From assembly GCF_039530945.1 (NCBI RefSeq), contig NZ_BAAAPC010000022.1, positions 40,061 to 104,060 of the forward strand: DNA of 64,000 nt, given 5' to 3'. Position numbers and translations under genes: made by a program. This stretch comes from Nocardiopsis_C rhodophaea (lineage in GTDB: Bacteria > Actinomycetota > Actinomycetes > Streptosporangiales > Streptosporangiaceae). Below, one piece after another: positions 53,986 through 62,352 of the stretch (its first letter is position 1; every line of letters begins with the position of its first letter). The notes under the pieces are model-generated. The model was not told where the DNA came from. It did no database searches and saw only the letters and a program-made list of their open reading frames with translations.

Positions 53986-55212
53986 ATGATGTTCAACGTG
54001 GGGTACTTCACACGTCGGGTTGCGATGGACCCCAAGAAACTCAACTTCGCTGTAATCGATATCGAAACCACAGGGCTAGATCCCGAGAGGGACCACATCG
54101 TTGAGTTTGCTGTGATCAACATGCGGGGGACGGGTGAGGTCGCTGGTTCGGCATCCACATTGGTTCAACCACCGGGAATTGTCCCTGAGGACGCCACAGC
54201 CGTCCATGGTCTCACCACCGATTCTCTCCGCTGCGCCCCCACATTTTCTGACGTCGCCGACGATATATGTGCCCTCCTGTCGGGTTCTGTCGTCGTGGCC
54301 CACAATATGGCCTTCGATGGGGCTTTTCTCGCGTCCGAATTTACTCGATCTGGACTCGAGGGGTTTTCCTTTCCTGCGGCGTGTACGCAGGTCACCGCCT
54401 ATGGGCATCTCATCGCCACGCGACGTAAGCTCAGCTCACTGTACCGGCTCGCTACCGGAAGAGGCACGAGAAGCACACATCAAGCAGAGGTCGACGCCGC
54501 AAAGACGGCAACCGTGTTGAGCCGCTTCATAGGCCACACCCCAAACAAGCTCTTCTACAAGGGTGCAAAGCCTCAGGATCTGCCAATAGAAGCTCCGTTC
54601 CACCCCTCCGCCTTCACCCCTCGGAAACAGCCAGCTGTCGATCGATTTCTCTCCTATGTTCCTCCAACACCTTTCTCCGAACTACCTCCATGGCATGCGA
54701 ATTGGGCTCCCCGGGAGGTACCTGCCGAAGCCACATGGGAATGGGGTGAGATTCGCTCTACTCGGGGCATGACGACAGTCTCACCGCCAACCAAAGAAAG
54801 CTTGCGAAAAGATTGGAATGGACGGGAGTCCGGAGGTGCGGGCCGCCTTGGGGATCTTCCGCCGGAGAGCACGGACGCTATGATCGACGCGCTCATGACA
54901 CGCATCAGGGGGTGGCGCACATTCCACCCAGAACGACGTAGTGAGCTCAAGAGAATTCTCCTTGAGAACGCGAAACGCGCCGGAGGCGACCTCAACCACG
55001 GATTCAAAGTGGCCGATTCCGAGGCTCAGAAGACCTACCTCTGTGAGCGCGACGTGAAGCACCATCGGATCGGCTCGACCTGCACCACATCAGGCTGGTC
55101 GGACGAGACCCTCATCGCCTACCTGGAGGGACGGCTGCGCCCAGACAACCCACGACGGGAAGAGATCGAGGTGGCGTTGGAGGCTGCGCGCTCGCGAAAG
55201 CGAAGTCTGTGA
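53986..55212 (+). CDS. DEDDh 3'-5' exonuclease (DnaQ fold) with extra C-terminal domain
   Basis: The 408-aa protein has the DnaQ exonuclease at about residues 20-180: AVIDIETTGLDPERD (Asp25, Glu27), VAHNMAFDGAFL (Asp111) and HQAEVDAAKTA (His165, Asp170), the full set. A Pro-rich part and a helical C-terminal domain (MIDALMTRIRGWRTFHPERR…) follow; the end has Cys in YLCERDVKHH and STCTTSGWSD. ATG 53986 lies 9 bp from GAGGAG. GC is clearly below the surroundings, so it is probably acquired. Similar lone exonucleases occur on phage and defence islands; the role here is unknown. Confidence 0.88.
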   Translation: MMFNVGYFTRRVAMDPKKLNFAVIDIETTGLDPERDHIVEFAVINMRGTGEVAGSASTLVQPPGIVPEDATAVHGLTTDSLRCAPTFSDVADDICALLSGSVVVAHNMAFDGAFLASEFTRSGLEGFSFPAACTQVTAYGHLIATRRKLSSLYRLATGRGTRSTHQAEVDAAKTATVLSRFIGHTPNKLFYKGAKPQDLPIEAPFHPSAFTPRKQPAVDRFLSYVPPTPFSELPPWHANWAPREVPAEATWEWGEIRSTRGMTTVSPPTKESLRKDWNGRESGGAGRLGDLPPESTDAMIDALMTRIRGWRTFHPERRSELKRILLENAKRAGGDLNHGFKVADSEAQKTYLCERDVKHHRIGSTCTTSGWSDETLIAYLEGRLRPDNPRREEIEVALEAARSRKRSL

Positions 55213-55306
55213 CGCAGGTGCCGCCCCACAGTGCGGTCGGTGCTGCGCTGGCGGAGCCGACAACAGCCGTCTCACTCGTAGGCGCGTCGGCCCACACGCG
55301 TGGGTT

Positions 55307-55351
55307 CTGCTTCCCAAGCTGATAACGCGGGTTCAATTCCCGCCATCCGCT
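55307..55351 (+). tRNA. 3' fragment of tRNA-Gly (CCC)
   Basis: CTGCTTCCCAAGCTG followed by the T arm GCGGG-TTCAATT-CCCGC and CATCCGCT matches the anticodon arm to acceptor end of an actinobacterial tRNA-Gly(CCC). The 5' half (acceptor, D arm) is absent, so it cannot work. Such 3' fragments are left by elements that integrate in tRNA genes. Confidence 0.75.
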
Positions 55352-55361
55352 GGTCCTGTGA

Positions 55362-55396
55362 ACTGGGGTCGGGGGCCAAGCACACCCGACCCCAGT
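55362..55396. terminator. hairpin terminator after the tRNA-Gly fragment
   Basis: ACTGGGGTCGGG and CCCGACCCCAGT form a perfect 12-bp stem with an 11-base loop; CTTCTATT follows. Confidence 0.75.
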
Positions 55397-55485
55397 CTTC
55401 TATTGCCCCATCGACCGCAGAGGCAGCGTTGCGCGGATCGTCAGTTGGCGACGGCCGCCGGGGTGACCGTTTGCGTAGACTCCCC

Positions 55486-55499
55486 CTGGGGCCGCCATA
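55486..55499. repeat. second copy of the attachment core
   Basis: CTGGGGCCGCCATA repeats the tRNA-Arg 3' end (43059-43072). The rest of the tRNA is absent, as expected for a right-hand or internal attachment site. Confidence 0.8.
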
Positions 55500-55501
55500 C
55501 C

Positions 55502-55745
55502 AACAGTCAACGGATCAGAGCCGTCACGCGGTTCAGCAGAGCTCACAACCTGATCCGTAATCACTCGCACGTCGTTGATGGTCTCCGGCAACAGCACCAC
55601 CCCGACGTCCACCTTCTCCTCCGCCTTGTCGACCGCCACTTGCAGCCGGAAGGCCTCGAACCACGGCCGGAGCAGCTTCCCGGGAACCTGCGCGAGGTCC
55701 GCAGACGTGATCGGCAACACGTCCAACAGCCCGACGGGTTTTTCC
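55502..55745 (-). pseudogene. second large serine recombinase C-terminal remnant
   Basis: The minus strand reads VGLLDVLPITSADLAQVPGK, LLRPWFEAFRLQVAVDKAEE and KVDVGVVLLPETINDVR, aligned with the end of the first recombinase remnant (DPGLLDLLPVSGRDL…MFEAFRLEI…LLPETIAEVR). It has the same place and direction relative to its core. Everything upstream is lost and replaced by an IS256-like fragment. Two related but not identical integrase ends imply two separate elements. Confidence 0.75.
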
Positions 55746-55748
55746 GAA

Positions 55749-55865
55749 CCGGCGCTGCACCGGATGATCGGGGCGGTGCTGGCCGAGCTACACGATGAGT
55801 GGCAGACCATCGACCAGCGCTACTTCTCCGCAGGATCTATGGCCGCGCTCCTGGGTGAGCGGGCG
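55749..55865 (+). pseudogene. C-terminal fragment of an IS256-family (Mutator) transposase
   Basis: The plus strand encodes LHRMIGAVLAELHDEWQTID and QRYFSAGSMAALL, the pattern of the IS256 transposase end (…LLxExHDEWxxxxRRY…). No DDE core or inverted ends remain. Its junction with the recombinase remnant lies near 55,745. Confidence 0.6.
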
Positions 55866-56112
55866 AGGACTGGGCAGTCGGCGCGGGCCCTACGAGGTCG
55901 GCCCCAGGGGATCAGAGCAAGGGTTCAGTGCGCTCGTGAATTCCCACCACCCCACGGGACGTGACCTGCCCCGCAGTCGGCCGTCGGGCGGGGATCCTCA
56001 TCCCTCAGTAGGCAGGGCCCCTTTCGAAGGCGCTTGTCCATAGGGCCTTTTCCACGAACGGACCCGCTCTCGATCGGGCGCGGGTCCGTTTCCGCAGGTC
56101 AGGGGGACGGGC

Positions 56113-57570
56113 TCACCTCCCCGCAGCGGCCGCCTTGGTCTTGGCGTTGTTGATGCCGATCAGGGTGGCAATCAGGGCGACGAGGGTGAAGGCGCTGCCG
56201 AGCAGGAACGCACCCGAGATCCCCTCGGTCATCGCGCCCGCCGGGTCGGCTCCGGTCGCCTCAGCGCCGCGGCTCACCGCGCCGAACATCGCCACCAGAA
56301 CGGCGAGGCCGAGGGCGCCGCCGATCTGCTGGAGCGCCTGGAGCAGCCCCGAGGCCGCTCCGGAGTCCTCGGCAGGCACGCCGGAGACGATGATCATGTT
56401 GAGCGGGACCACGCTGAACCCGACGCCGATCCCGAACAGCACCATCGGCCCGAGCACACCGGTCAGGTAGGTCCCCTCCGGGCTGAGCGTGGTGAGCCAC
56501 AGGGCCGCGACGCTGATCAGCGCCACGCCCGTCGCCGCGATCGGCTTCGGACCGGTCTTGGGCACTAGCTTGAGGACGACCTGGGCCCCGACAAAGACCG
56601 CGACAGCCATAGGCAGGAACGACAGCCCCGCGGTGATTGGCGACTGCTCCAGGGCCTCCTGAAGGTACTGGACAAGGAAGAAGAACATCGCGAACAGAGT
56701 GGCCGGCACCAGCAGCATGTTCAGCAGTCCGGCGGCGCGGCTGCGCTCAGCGAACAGGCGCAGTGGCATGATCGGCTGGGAGGCCTTGCCCTCGTTGAGG
56801 ACGAACAGCGCCAGCAGGACCAGGCCAGCCGCGAAGCAGCCGATGGTGACTGGGGCTCCCCACTCCCCTTCCGCGGCGCGCAGGAAGCCGTAGACCAGTG
56901 CGGTCAGGCCGGCCGTGGAGGCGAGGGCGCCCGCCAGGTCGAACTTGCCCTCGTTGCGCTCGGCCTCCCGCAACGCCAACGGGACCAGCAGCACCACGAT
57001 GACGCCGATGGGCACGTTCACTAGTAGCACCCAGCGCCAGGAGGCCAGAAAGGTGATGACACCGCCGAGCAGCAGGCCCAGGGCCATGGCGGACCCGGTG
57101 ACGGTCGAGTAGACGGCCAGGGCGCGGTTGCGTGGCGGCCCCTCCTCGAAGTGGGTCATGAGCAGGGCCAGGGTGCTCGGACCTGCGAGTGCGGCCCCGA
57201 CACCCTGCAGGGCGCGGGCAGCGATGAGCATCTCGGCCGAGACCGCCAGTCCGCCGATCAGGGAGGCAGCGGTAAAGATCAGCACGCCGACGACGAAGAC
57301 CCGCCGACGGCCCAGGATGTCCCCGGCCCTGCCGCCGAGGAGCAGGAGTCCGCCGAAGGTCAGCGCGAAGGCGTTGACGACCCAGGCCAACCCGGTCGGG
57401 GTGAAGCCCAGACCCGCCCGGATGTCGGGCAGGGCGATGTTCATGATCGTCATATCGAGCATCAGCATCAGCTCGACTCCCACGATCACCACCAGCGCCA
57501 GGCCGGGCCAGAGAGGCGCAGCGGGCGCAGGCGCGCCCTCCTGAGCGGAGGGCGAGGATGCGGTGGACAC
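56113..57570 (-). CDS. MFS drug exporter, DHA2 (EmrB/QacA) type, 14 helices
   Basis: The 485-aa proton antiporter has motif D1-like LDMTIMNIALPDIRAGLG, motif A GGRAGDILGRRRVFV, motif B ARALQGVGAAL and motif C GLLLGGVITFLASWRWVLLVNVP, all marks of 14-helix multidrug exporters. GTG 57570 follows GGGAGGAA. It is divergent from a TetR regulator with a palindromic operator between them, the usual drug-induced export unit. It lies just right of the island remnants and may be island cargo. The substrate is unknown. Confidence 0.94.
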   Translation of the reverse strand: MSTASSPSAQEGAPAPAAPLWPGLALVVIVGVELMLMLDMTIMNIALPDIRAGLGFTPTGLAWVVNAFALTFGGLLLLGGRAGDILGRRRVFVVGVLIFTAASLIGGLAVSAEMLIAARALQGVGAALAGPSTLALLMTHFEEGPPRNRALAVYSTVTGSAMALGLLLGGVITFLASWRWVLLVNVPIGVIVVLLVPLALREAERNEGKFDLAGALASTAGLTALVYGFLRAAEGEWGAPVTIGCFAAGLVLLALFVLNEGKASQPIMPLRLFAERSRAAGLLNMLLVPATLFAMFFFLVQYLQEALEQSPITAGLSFLPMAVAVFVGAQVVLKLVPKTGPKPIAATGVALISVAALWLTTLSPEGTYLTGVLGPMVLFGIGVGFSVVPLNMIIVSGVPAEDSGAASGLLQALQQIGGALGLAVLVAMFGAVSRGAEATGADPAGAMTEGISGAFLLGSAFTLVALIATLIGINNAKTKAAAAGR

Positions 57571-57627
57571 GGTTCTTCCTCCCGGAGGTAGGCGGGCGCA
57601 TACGCGACCCCAATAAGGAACGACAAC

Positions 57628-57659
57628 GTCCACTATATAGTGGACGTGTGCGTCCACTA
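57628..57659. promoter_or_regulatory. TetR operator: 18-bp perfect palindrome plus half-site
   Basis: GTCCACTATATAGTGGAC (57628-57645) is fully symmetric, and GTCCACTA recurs as a half-site at 57652-57659. The site lies between the divergent MFS and TetR genes, 58 bp from the GTG of the exporter, and its TATA core may be part of the promoter it blocks. Confidence 0.85.
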
Positions 57660-57714
57660 CAAGTCTTAATAGGATTGAGCCCGAGCTCCGCTGCGGAAGA
57701 AAGGTGGTCCTTCG

Positions 57715-58353
57715 ATGCCGCCCAGGACAGTCGGTCCGAGTAGGGAGGCCACCGCCCAGACGCGCCGCCGGGGCGAGGAGCTCAAGCAGGCCATCTTCGG
57801 CGCCGTTCTGGACGAACTGCGCACCACCGGCTACGCGCGCCTCACCATGGAGAGCGTGGCCGGCGCGGCGGGGACCGGCAAGTCCGCCCTGTACCGCAGG
57901 TGGCCCGACAAGGAGGCGATGGTCCGCGACGCCCTGCGCAGCACCCTGCCCGACCCCGACGAGGTCCCGCGCACCGGTGACACCCGCACCGACCTCGTCG
58001 CCCTCCTCCGCTTCCTGCAAGCAGTGTTCAACCGCACCCGCGGCACGCTCTTCCAGGTCGCCGCCTCGGAAGCGGGCACCGACACCGGGTTCATGCGCTC
58101 GCTGGTCAACGACCACGTGGTCACCCCCTGCAAGGTGCGCATCGGGGAAGTGCTGCGCGACGCTCTGCCCGACGGGGGCGAGCCCCCCAGCGATCTGGAC
58201 CTCCTGGCAGAGGTCGGCCCGGCGATGCTCACCCACCGCTGTCTGACCGGCGATGCGACTATCTCCGACGGCTACGTGGAGGCCGTCGTCGATGGCGTCC
58301 TGGCGCGCCTGACCGGGCAGGGCCCCGCGAGGGGACCAGACGCCCGCCCGTGA
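57715..58353 (+). CDS. TetR-family repressor of the MFS exporter
   Basis: The 212-aa protein has the TetR helix-turn-helix (AVLDELRTTGYARLTMESVAGAAGTGKSALYRRWPDKEAMV) and a ligand-binding part with the TetR_C_11-like pattern. ATG 57715 follows GAAAGGTGG. It faces away from the exporter and most likely represses both genes through the palindrome at 57,628. Confidence 0.92.
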   Translation: MPPRTVGPSREATAQTRRRGEELKQAIFGAVLDELRTTGYARLTMESVAGAAGTGKSALYRRWPDKEAMVRDALRSTLPDPDEVPRTGDTRTDLVALLRFLQAVFNRTRGTLFQVAASEAGTDTGFMRSLVNDHVVTPCKVRIGEVLRDALPDGGEPPSDLDLLAEVGPAMLTHRCLTGDATISDGYVEAVVDGVLARLTGQGPARGPDARP

Positions 58354-58402
58354 CCTGGGCCGACCCGAGTCTCGCCCGTTCCCCGGCCCCTGGGCAGTCT
58401 TC

Positions 58403-59363
58403 GTGACAGTCGGGAAGTTCTGGTCAGGTGAGTCGTGTAAGCATGTGCCAGGTGGTCGCCCACAAGACCATGGCCTCGTGATGGGCGGGCAACCGCTCGT
58501 AATCGCACACGCAGCGGCGGTGCTTGTTGGTCCAGGCCAGGGTGCGTTCGACCACCCACCTGCGGGGCAGCACGACGAACGTGGACCGGCCGGGCGGCGT
58601 GCGCACTATTGCCACAGCAGTCCGCAGCCGTGTGGCCGCCCGCTCCACCAGTCCGCCGGCGTACCCCGCGTCGGCCCACACCAGGCGCAGCATCCAGTGG
58701 GCGGCGGCGATGCGCGCGAGCAGGGTGCGGGCGGCGTCGCGGTCCCGCACGTCGGCCGGTGTGACCAACACGCCCAAGACCAGGCCGAGCACGTCGACGG
58801 CGATGCGGCGCTTTCTTCCGCTGGCCTTCGTGCCGGGGTCCCAGCCCCGCCAGGCGCGGGAAACGCTATCGACGCCGCGCACCTACGGGGAGTCGATCAC
58901 AGCCGCGCTGGGTTCGGCGGCGCGGCCTGCCCCTACCTGGAGGAAGTCGCATAGCTCGGCGCGGACGCGGAGCATGGTGCCCTCGGCCGCCCAGCGGCGC
59001 ACGTATTCGTAGGCGGTCTTGCCAGGAGGGAAACATCCAGGCAGGTGGCGCCGTGGGCAGCCAGTGCGTAACGGGGACCGGATCGCGTTGGTGATCGCGC
59101 GGGCCGAGTGCGTCCGGGGCGTCCCCTGCGTGCGGGCCGGGCAGGCAGGGGAAGCACGGAGAGCATTTCCCGCTCCCGGTCGGACAGATCGTTGAGGAAG
59201 CGGTCGCGCGCCCGCGCGCCGATGCGGTTGAATGGCACCGAAGCTCCTGGTCAGGCTGTATGGATTCGACTCCCATGCCTCTACCAAGAGCTTCCTTGCG
59301 TACGCAGGTGAATCCGCAGATCAAGCGGCCGATCACCCCCCTCCACGACTTTCCGACTGTCAC
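58403..59363. mobile_element. IS5-family insertion sequence, inactive
   Basis: The ends GTGACAGTCGGGAAGTTCTG (58403 on) and the complement of 59363 back (GTGACAGTCGGAAAGTCGTG) match at 17 of 20 positions. The 961-bp length and single transposase region fit IS5. No target duplication is visible (TC before, TAAG after). The transposase is broken by frameshifts and one in-frame stop. Confidence 0.85.
58424..59238 (-). pseudogene. IS5-family transposase, disrupted
   Basis: The start MPFNRIGARARDRFLNDLSD is in one frame and the middle AITNAIR…PPGKTAYEYVRRWAAEGTML in another. AVIDSP is followed by TAG (58885-58883), and the end runs on through GVDSVSRAWRGWDPGTKASG, KRRIAVDVLGLVLGVLVTPA, VWADAGYAG and RWVVERTLAWTNKHRRCVCD. 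The last parts hold the DDE signatures of IS5 (second Asp in WADAGYAG, Glu in WVVERT). At least two frameshifts plus the stop make it dead. Confidence 0.85.
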
Positions 59364-59898
59364 TAAGGTCTCGGCACACCCACCGGTGTGCGGCAGGGGC
59401 CAACGCCCGGCGCCTCACTCCCGCCATCGTCAGCGCTCGACTCGGGGCGACTATTCGAAGCGCGGCGGCTTGCCGAGGGCATGCAGGACTGTGGCATCCA
59501 CGAGGACTCCATATCGTTGCTTCTCGGTCATTCGCGCCCGGGGCTCCACCCCCACGGCGTCGAACCCGCTCGGTGTAGCGTCGGCTCTTCTACCTGATCG
59601 TTTTGCTGGTCTGTCCCCTCCCCGGCCCGCGTCCCGGCCCTGTCGGCGTCGTGCGCGTAGCCCTTTCACGTCCCGCCGCTCTTCCCTCCCGTTCGCTTTC
59701 GCCCCTCCGCTCCCTCGCAACGCCCGCGCCGTGGCCGAACCCGGCGAGATATTGCGCATTATGAAACTGGTTGCGCTATAACCAACTCTCGTCGAGAATG
59801 TGGGTGCAGGTTTACCAACAGTCCAACGTCGCGTTCCTCGCCCCGCGCTTCCGTCCGGGAGGGCCGCGCACCGGCGGGACGAGGGACCGCTAGGGGTG
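59364..59898. other. 535-bp region before fhs with a probable promoter
   Basis: No gene is supported. TTGCGC (59752-59757) and TATAAC (59777-59782) lie 19 bp apart in an AT-rich pocket and could drive fhs. The left part is GC-rich and has only accidental open frames. Confidence 0.45.
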
Positions 59899-61602
59899 AT
59901 GTCGTTGCGTTTCCCGACCGACCTGGAGATCGCCCGCGACGCGGCCCTGGAGCCGCTCACGAGCCTTGCCGAACGCATGGGCCTTCCGCCCGAGCTGCTT
60001 GAGCCCTACGGCGACCACGTGGCCAAGATCCGTACGTCCGCTCTCACTGAGCTCACCGAACGACCGCGCGCCCGGTACGTCGTGGTGACCGCGGTGACGC
60101 CCACCCCACTGGGTGAGGGCAAGACCGCCACCACGGTCGGACTGGGCGACGGACTCAACCGCATCGGCCACCGCACCTCCATCGCGCTGCGCCAGCCCTC
60201 CATGGGCCCGGTTTTCGGGATCAAGGGCGGTGCGGCCGGCGGCGGCTACAGTCAGGTCGTCCCGATGGAGCGGCTCAACCTGCACCTGACCGGCGACATC
60301 CACGCGGTCGGAGCGGCCCACAACCTGCTGGCCGCGCTCGTGGACAACCACCTCTACCGGGACAACGCCCTGGACATCGACCCGCACGACATCTCCTGGC
60401 GGCGGGTGCTCGACGTCAACGACCGCTCCCTGCGCTCCGTCATCACCGGCCTGGGCCGCCGGGTCGACGGTGTGCCGCGCCAGACCGGTTTCGACATCAC
60501 GGCGGCATCCGAGGTGATGGCGCTGCTCTCGCTGTCCTCCTCCACGCGCGACATGCGCGCGCGGCTGGGGCGCATCATCGTGGCGAGCAGCCGCGCGGGC
60601 AAACCGGTGACCGCCGAGCAGATCGGCGGCGCCGGGGCCATGGCGGCGGTCCTGCGCGAGGCGATCAAGCCAAATCTGCTGCAGACGCTGGAGCACACCC
60701 CGGTCCTGGTGCACACCGGCCCGTTCGGCAACATCGCCACCGGCAACTCCTCGGTGATCGCGGACCTGATAGGTCTGCGCTGCGGCGACTTCCTGGTCAC
60801 CGAGGCCGGGTTCGGCGCCGACATGGGGGCGGAGCGCTTCTTCAACATCAAGTGCCGCGTGTCGGGCGAGGCCCCTGACGCCGCCGTTGTGGTGGCGACG
60901 GTGCGAGCGCTCAAGGCCCACTCGGGCCGCCACGCGGTGGCTGCCGGGCGCCCGCTCCCCGAGGAGATGCTGCAGGAGTCCCCCGAGGACGTCCGTGCCG
61001 GTGCGGCCAACCTCGTCAAGCAGATCGAGAACTGCCGTCTGCACGGGGTGTCCCCGGTCGTCGCGGTCAACGCCTTCCCCACCGACCACGCCTCGGAGCT
61101 GGAGGAGGTGCGCCGGATCGCCGCCGACACCGGGGCGCGCAGCGCGGTGTGCACCAACGTCGCCGACGGCGGCCGGGGAGCCGAGGATCTGGCGCGAGCC
61201 GTGGCCGAGGCGGCTGGAGAGCCGTCCGCGTACGCACCGCTCTACCCCGAAGACGCCTCGATCCGCGACAAGGTGGAGGCGGTGGCGCGCAGCGTCTACG
61301 GGGCCGACGGCACCGAGTTCTCCGAGACGGCCGAACGCCAGGTACGGGCCTGCGAACGCAACGGCCTCGGGCGGCTTCCGGTGTGCATCGCCAAGACGCA
61401 CCTGTCGCTGTCCGCCGATCCGTCCCTGCGCGGCGCGCCCACCGGCTGGACACTGCCCGTCCGGGAGGTCCGCCCGGCGGCGGGCGCCGGGTACGTCTAC
61501 CTGATCTGCGGGACGATGCAGACCATGCCTGGGCTGGGTAGCTCGCCCGCTGCCTACGGCATCGACGTCGACGACGACGGAGAGATCACCGGCCTGTCCT
61601 GA
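59899..61602 (+). CDS. fhs: formate-tetrahydrofolate ligase
   Basis: The enzyme makes 10-formyl-THF from formate, THF and ATP. The 567-aa chain has TPTPLGEGKTATTVGLGDGL (P-loop), RQPSMGPVFGIKGGAAGGGY, HLTGDIHAVGAAHNLLAAL, FDITAASEVMALLSL, VTEAGFGADMGAERFFNIKC and PVVAVNAFPTDHASELE, the complete signature set. ATG 59899 follows TAGGGG. It supplies one-carbon units together with the cyclo-ligase at 38,903. A perfect hairpin overlaps its stop codon. Confidence 0.97.
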   Translation: MSLRFPTDLEIARDAALEPLTSLAERMGLPPELLEPYGDHVAKIRTSALTELTERPRARYVVVTAVTPTPLGEGKTATTVGLGDGLNRIGHRTSIALRQPSMGPVFGIKGGAAGGGYSQVVPMERLNLHLTGDIHAVGAAHNLLAALVDNHLYRDNALDIDPHDISWRRVLDVNDRSLRSVITGLGRRVDGVPRQTGFDITAASEVMALLSLSSSTRDMRARLGRIIVASSRAGKPVTAEQIGGAGAMAAVLREAIKPNLLQTLEHTPVLVHTGPFGNIATGNSSVIADLIGLRCGDFLVTEAGFGADMGAERFFNIKCRVSGEAPDAAVVVATVRALKAHSGRHAVAAGRPLPEEMLQESPEDVRAGAANLVKQIENCRLHGVSPVVAVNAFPTDHASELEEVRRIAADTGARSAVCTNVADGGRGAEDLARAVAEAAGEPSAYAPLYPEDASIRDKVEAVARSVYGADGTEFSETAERQVRACERNGLGRLPVCIAKTHLSLSADPSLRGAPTGWTLPVREVRPAAGAGYVYLICGTMQTMPGLGSSPAAYGIDVDDDGEITGLS

Positions 61603-61612
61603 CAGGCCGGTG
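61587..61612 (+). terminator. hairpin overlapping the fhs stop codon
   Basis: CACCGGCCTGTC and GACAGGCCGGTG pair perfectly over 12 bp with a two-base centre; the TGA at 61600-61602 lies inside. Confidence 0.75.
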
Positions 61613-62020
61613 GGGCGGGCGGTTTCCGGTCGGCGGCCTTCGCCACCCTCGCGCTGGAGACCGCCCGTCCGCGACCATTAACACGGCGTGCCTCATCGAC
61701 GGCGAGGGACGTGGCGTCGACCTCCTTCGGCGCTGCCGTGCGTCGGCGAGGAGCCGCGACCGGAACGTGGATACCGTCCGCGACGGGGAGAAGCGGGCGT
61801 GGCCGTCCGCCCCGCGTCGCCGCGTCTCTCCGCGCCACCACTCCCCCGGTCATCTGGCCTCGCTTCTGCGCCAAGCGCCGCCTCGCCCGCACGCGGGATG
61901 CACGGCGTCGTGGCCATCCGTGAGCGCGCACCCACCACTCGTCCGCAGACAATCCCCCAGGTGCGGGTATATAGCGTGGGACTGGGAAGACGCGGCAGCC
62001 CATCCGTGAGAGAGGGAACC
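61613..62020. other. 408-bp intergenic region
   Basis: Open frames here are Arg/Pro-rich and look accidental. GGGTATATAGCGTGG near 61,967 is a possible promoter for the sulfur-carrier gene. Nothing else was recognised. Confidence 0.4.
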
Positions 62021-62221
62021 ATGAAGGTCCATCTCCACAACCCCAAACGCGAGATCGAGGTGACCGGGCCCCTGAAGGCCAATGAGCTGTGCGCCCAACT
62101 CGGCCTCAACCGCGAGTCGGTGCTCGTCATCCGCGGCGACGAGCTGGTCGTGGGCAACACCGTTTTGGACGACGAGCAACCGGTGGAGATTCGCCCGGTC
62201 ATCTCCGGCGGCGCCGAGTAG
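62021..62221 (+). CDS. ThiS/MoaD-like sulfur carrier, candidate TtuB
   Basis: The 66-aa beta-grasp protein (MKVHLHNPKREIEVTGPLKANELC…VLVIRGDELVVGNTVLDDEQ…EIRPVISGGAE) ends in Gly-Gly followed by Ala-Glu. Active carriers end in GG, so the last two residues must be removed or the protein works otherwise. GAGAGGG lies 5 bp before the ATG. It is 131 bp upstream of the TtuA-type gene, a pairing that points to a TtuB-like role in tRNA 2-thiolation, not to molybdopterin. Confidence 0.85.
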   Translation: MKVHLHNPKREIEVTGPLKANELCAQLGLNRESVLVIRGDELVVGNTVLDDEQPVEIRPVISGGAE

Positions 62222-62352
62222 CGACCGCCGGTCCCGTAGAGCCGCGAGGGTGGGCCCCTTCCGCGGTGGCCCCGCCCTCGCGGCGGGCACGGGGCGGCTA
62301 CGTGCCCGCCGACGAAACCGCAGCCACCTCCCGAAGGCGAGGTACAGCGACG

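Larger units (their letters stand above)
43073..55499. mobile_element. decayed integrated element (12.4 kb) in tRNA-Arg(CCT)
   Basis: The segment is flanked by 14-bp direct repeats, one being the 3' end of tRNA-Arg. It starts with a broken serine recombinase whose C-terminus abuts the tRNA, and it holds a conjugation-gene fragment, a methyltransferase pair, several frameshifted genes and lower-GC secreted-protein genes. The right core is followed by a second recombinase remnant in the same direction, which suggests tandem insertions rather than one unit. A tRNA-Gly 3' fragment near the right end may mark another past event. No intact integrase or replication gene is seen. Confidence 0.75.

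Noticed and set aside
59451..59978. Possible end of a membrane transporter (segment GVLVDATVLHALGKP)
   Set aside because: Resembles a few residues of MMPL transporters but lacks any membrane helices before it; likely chance.
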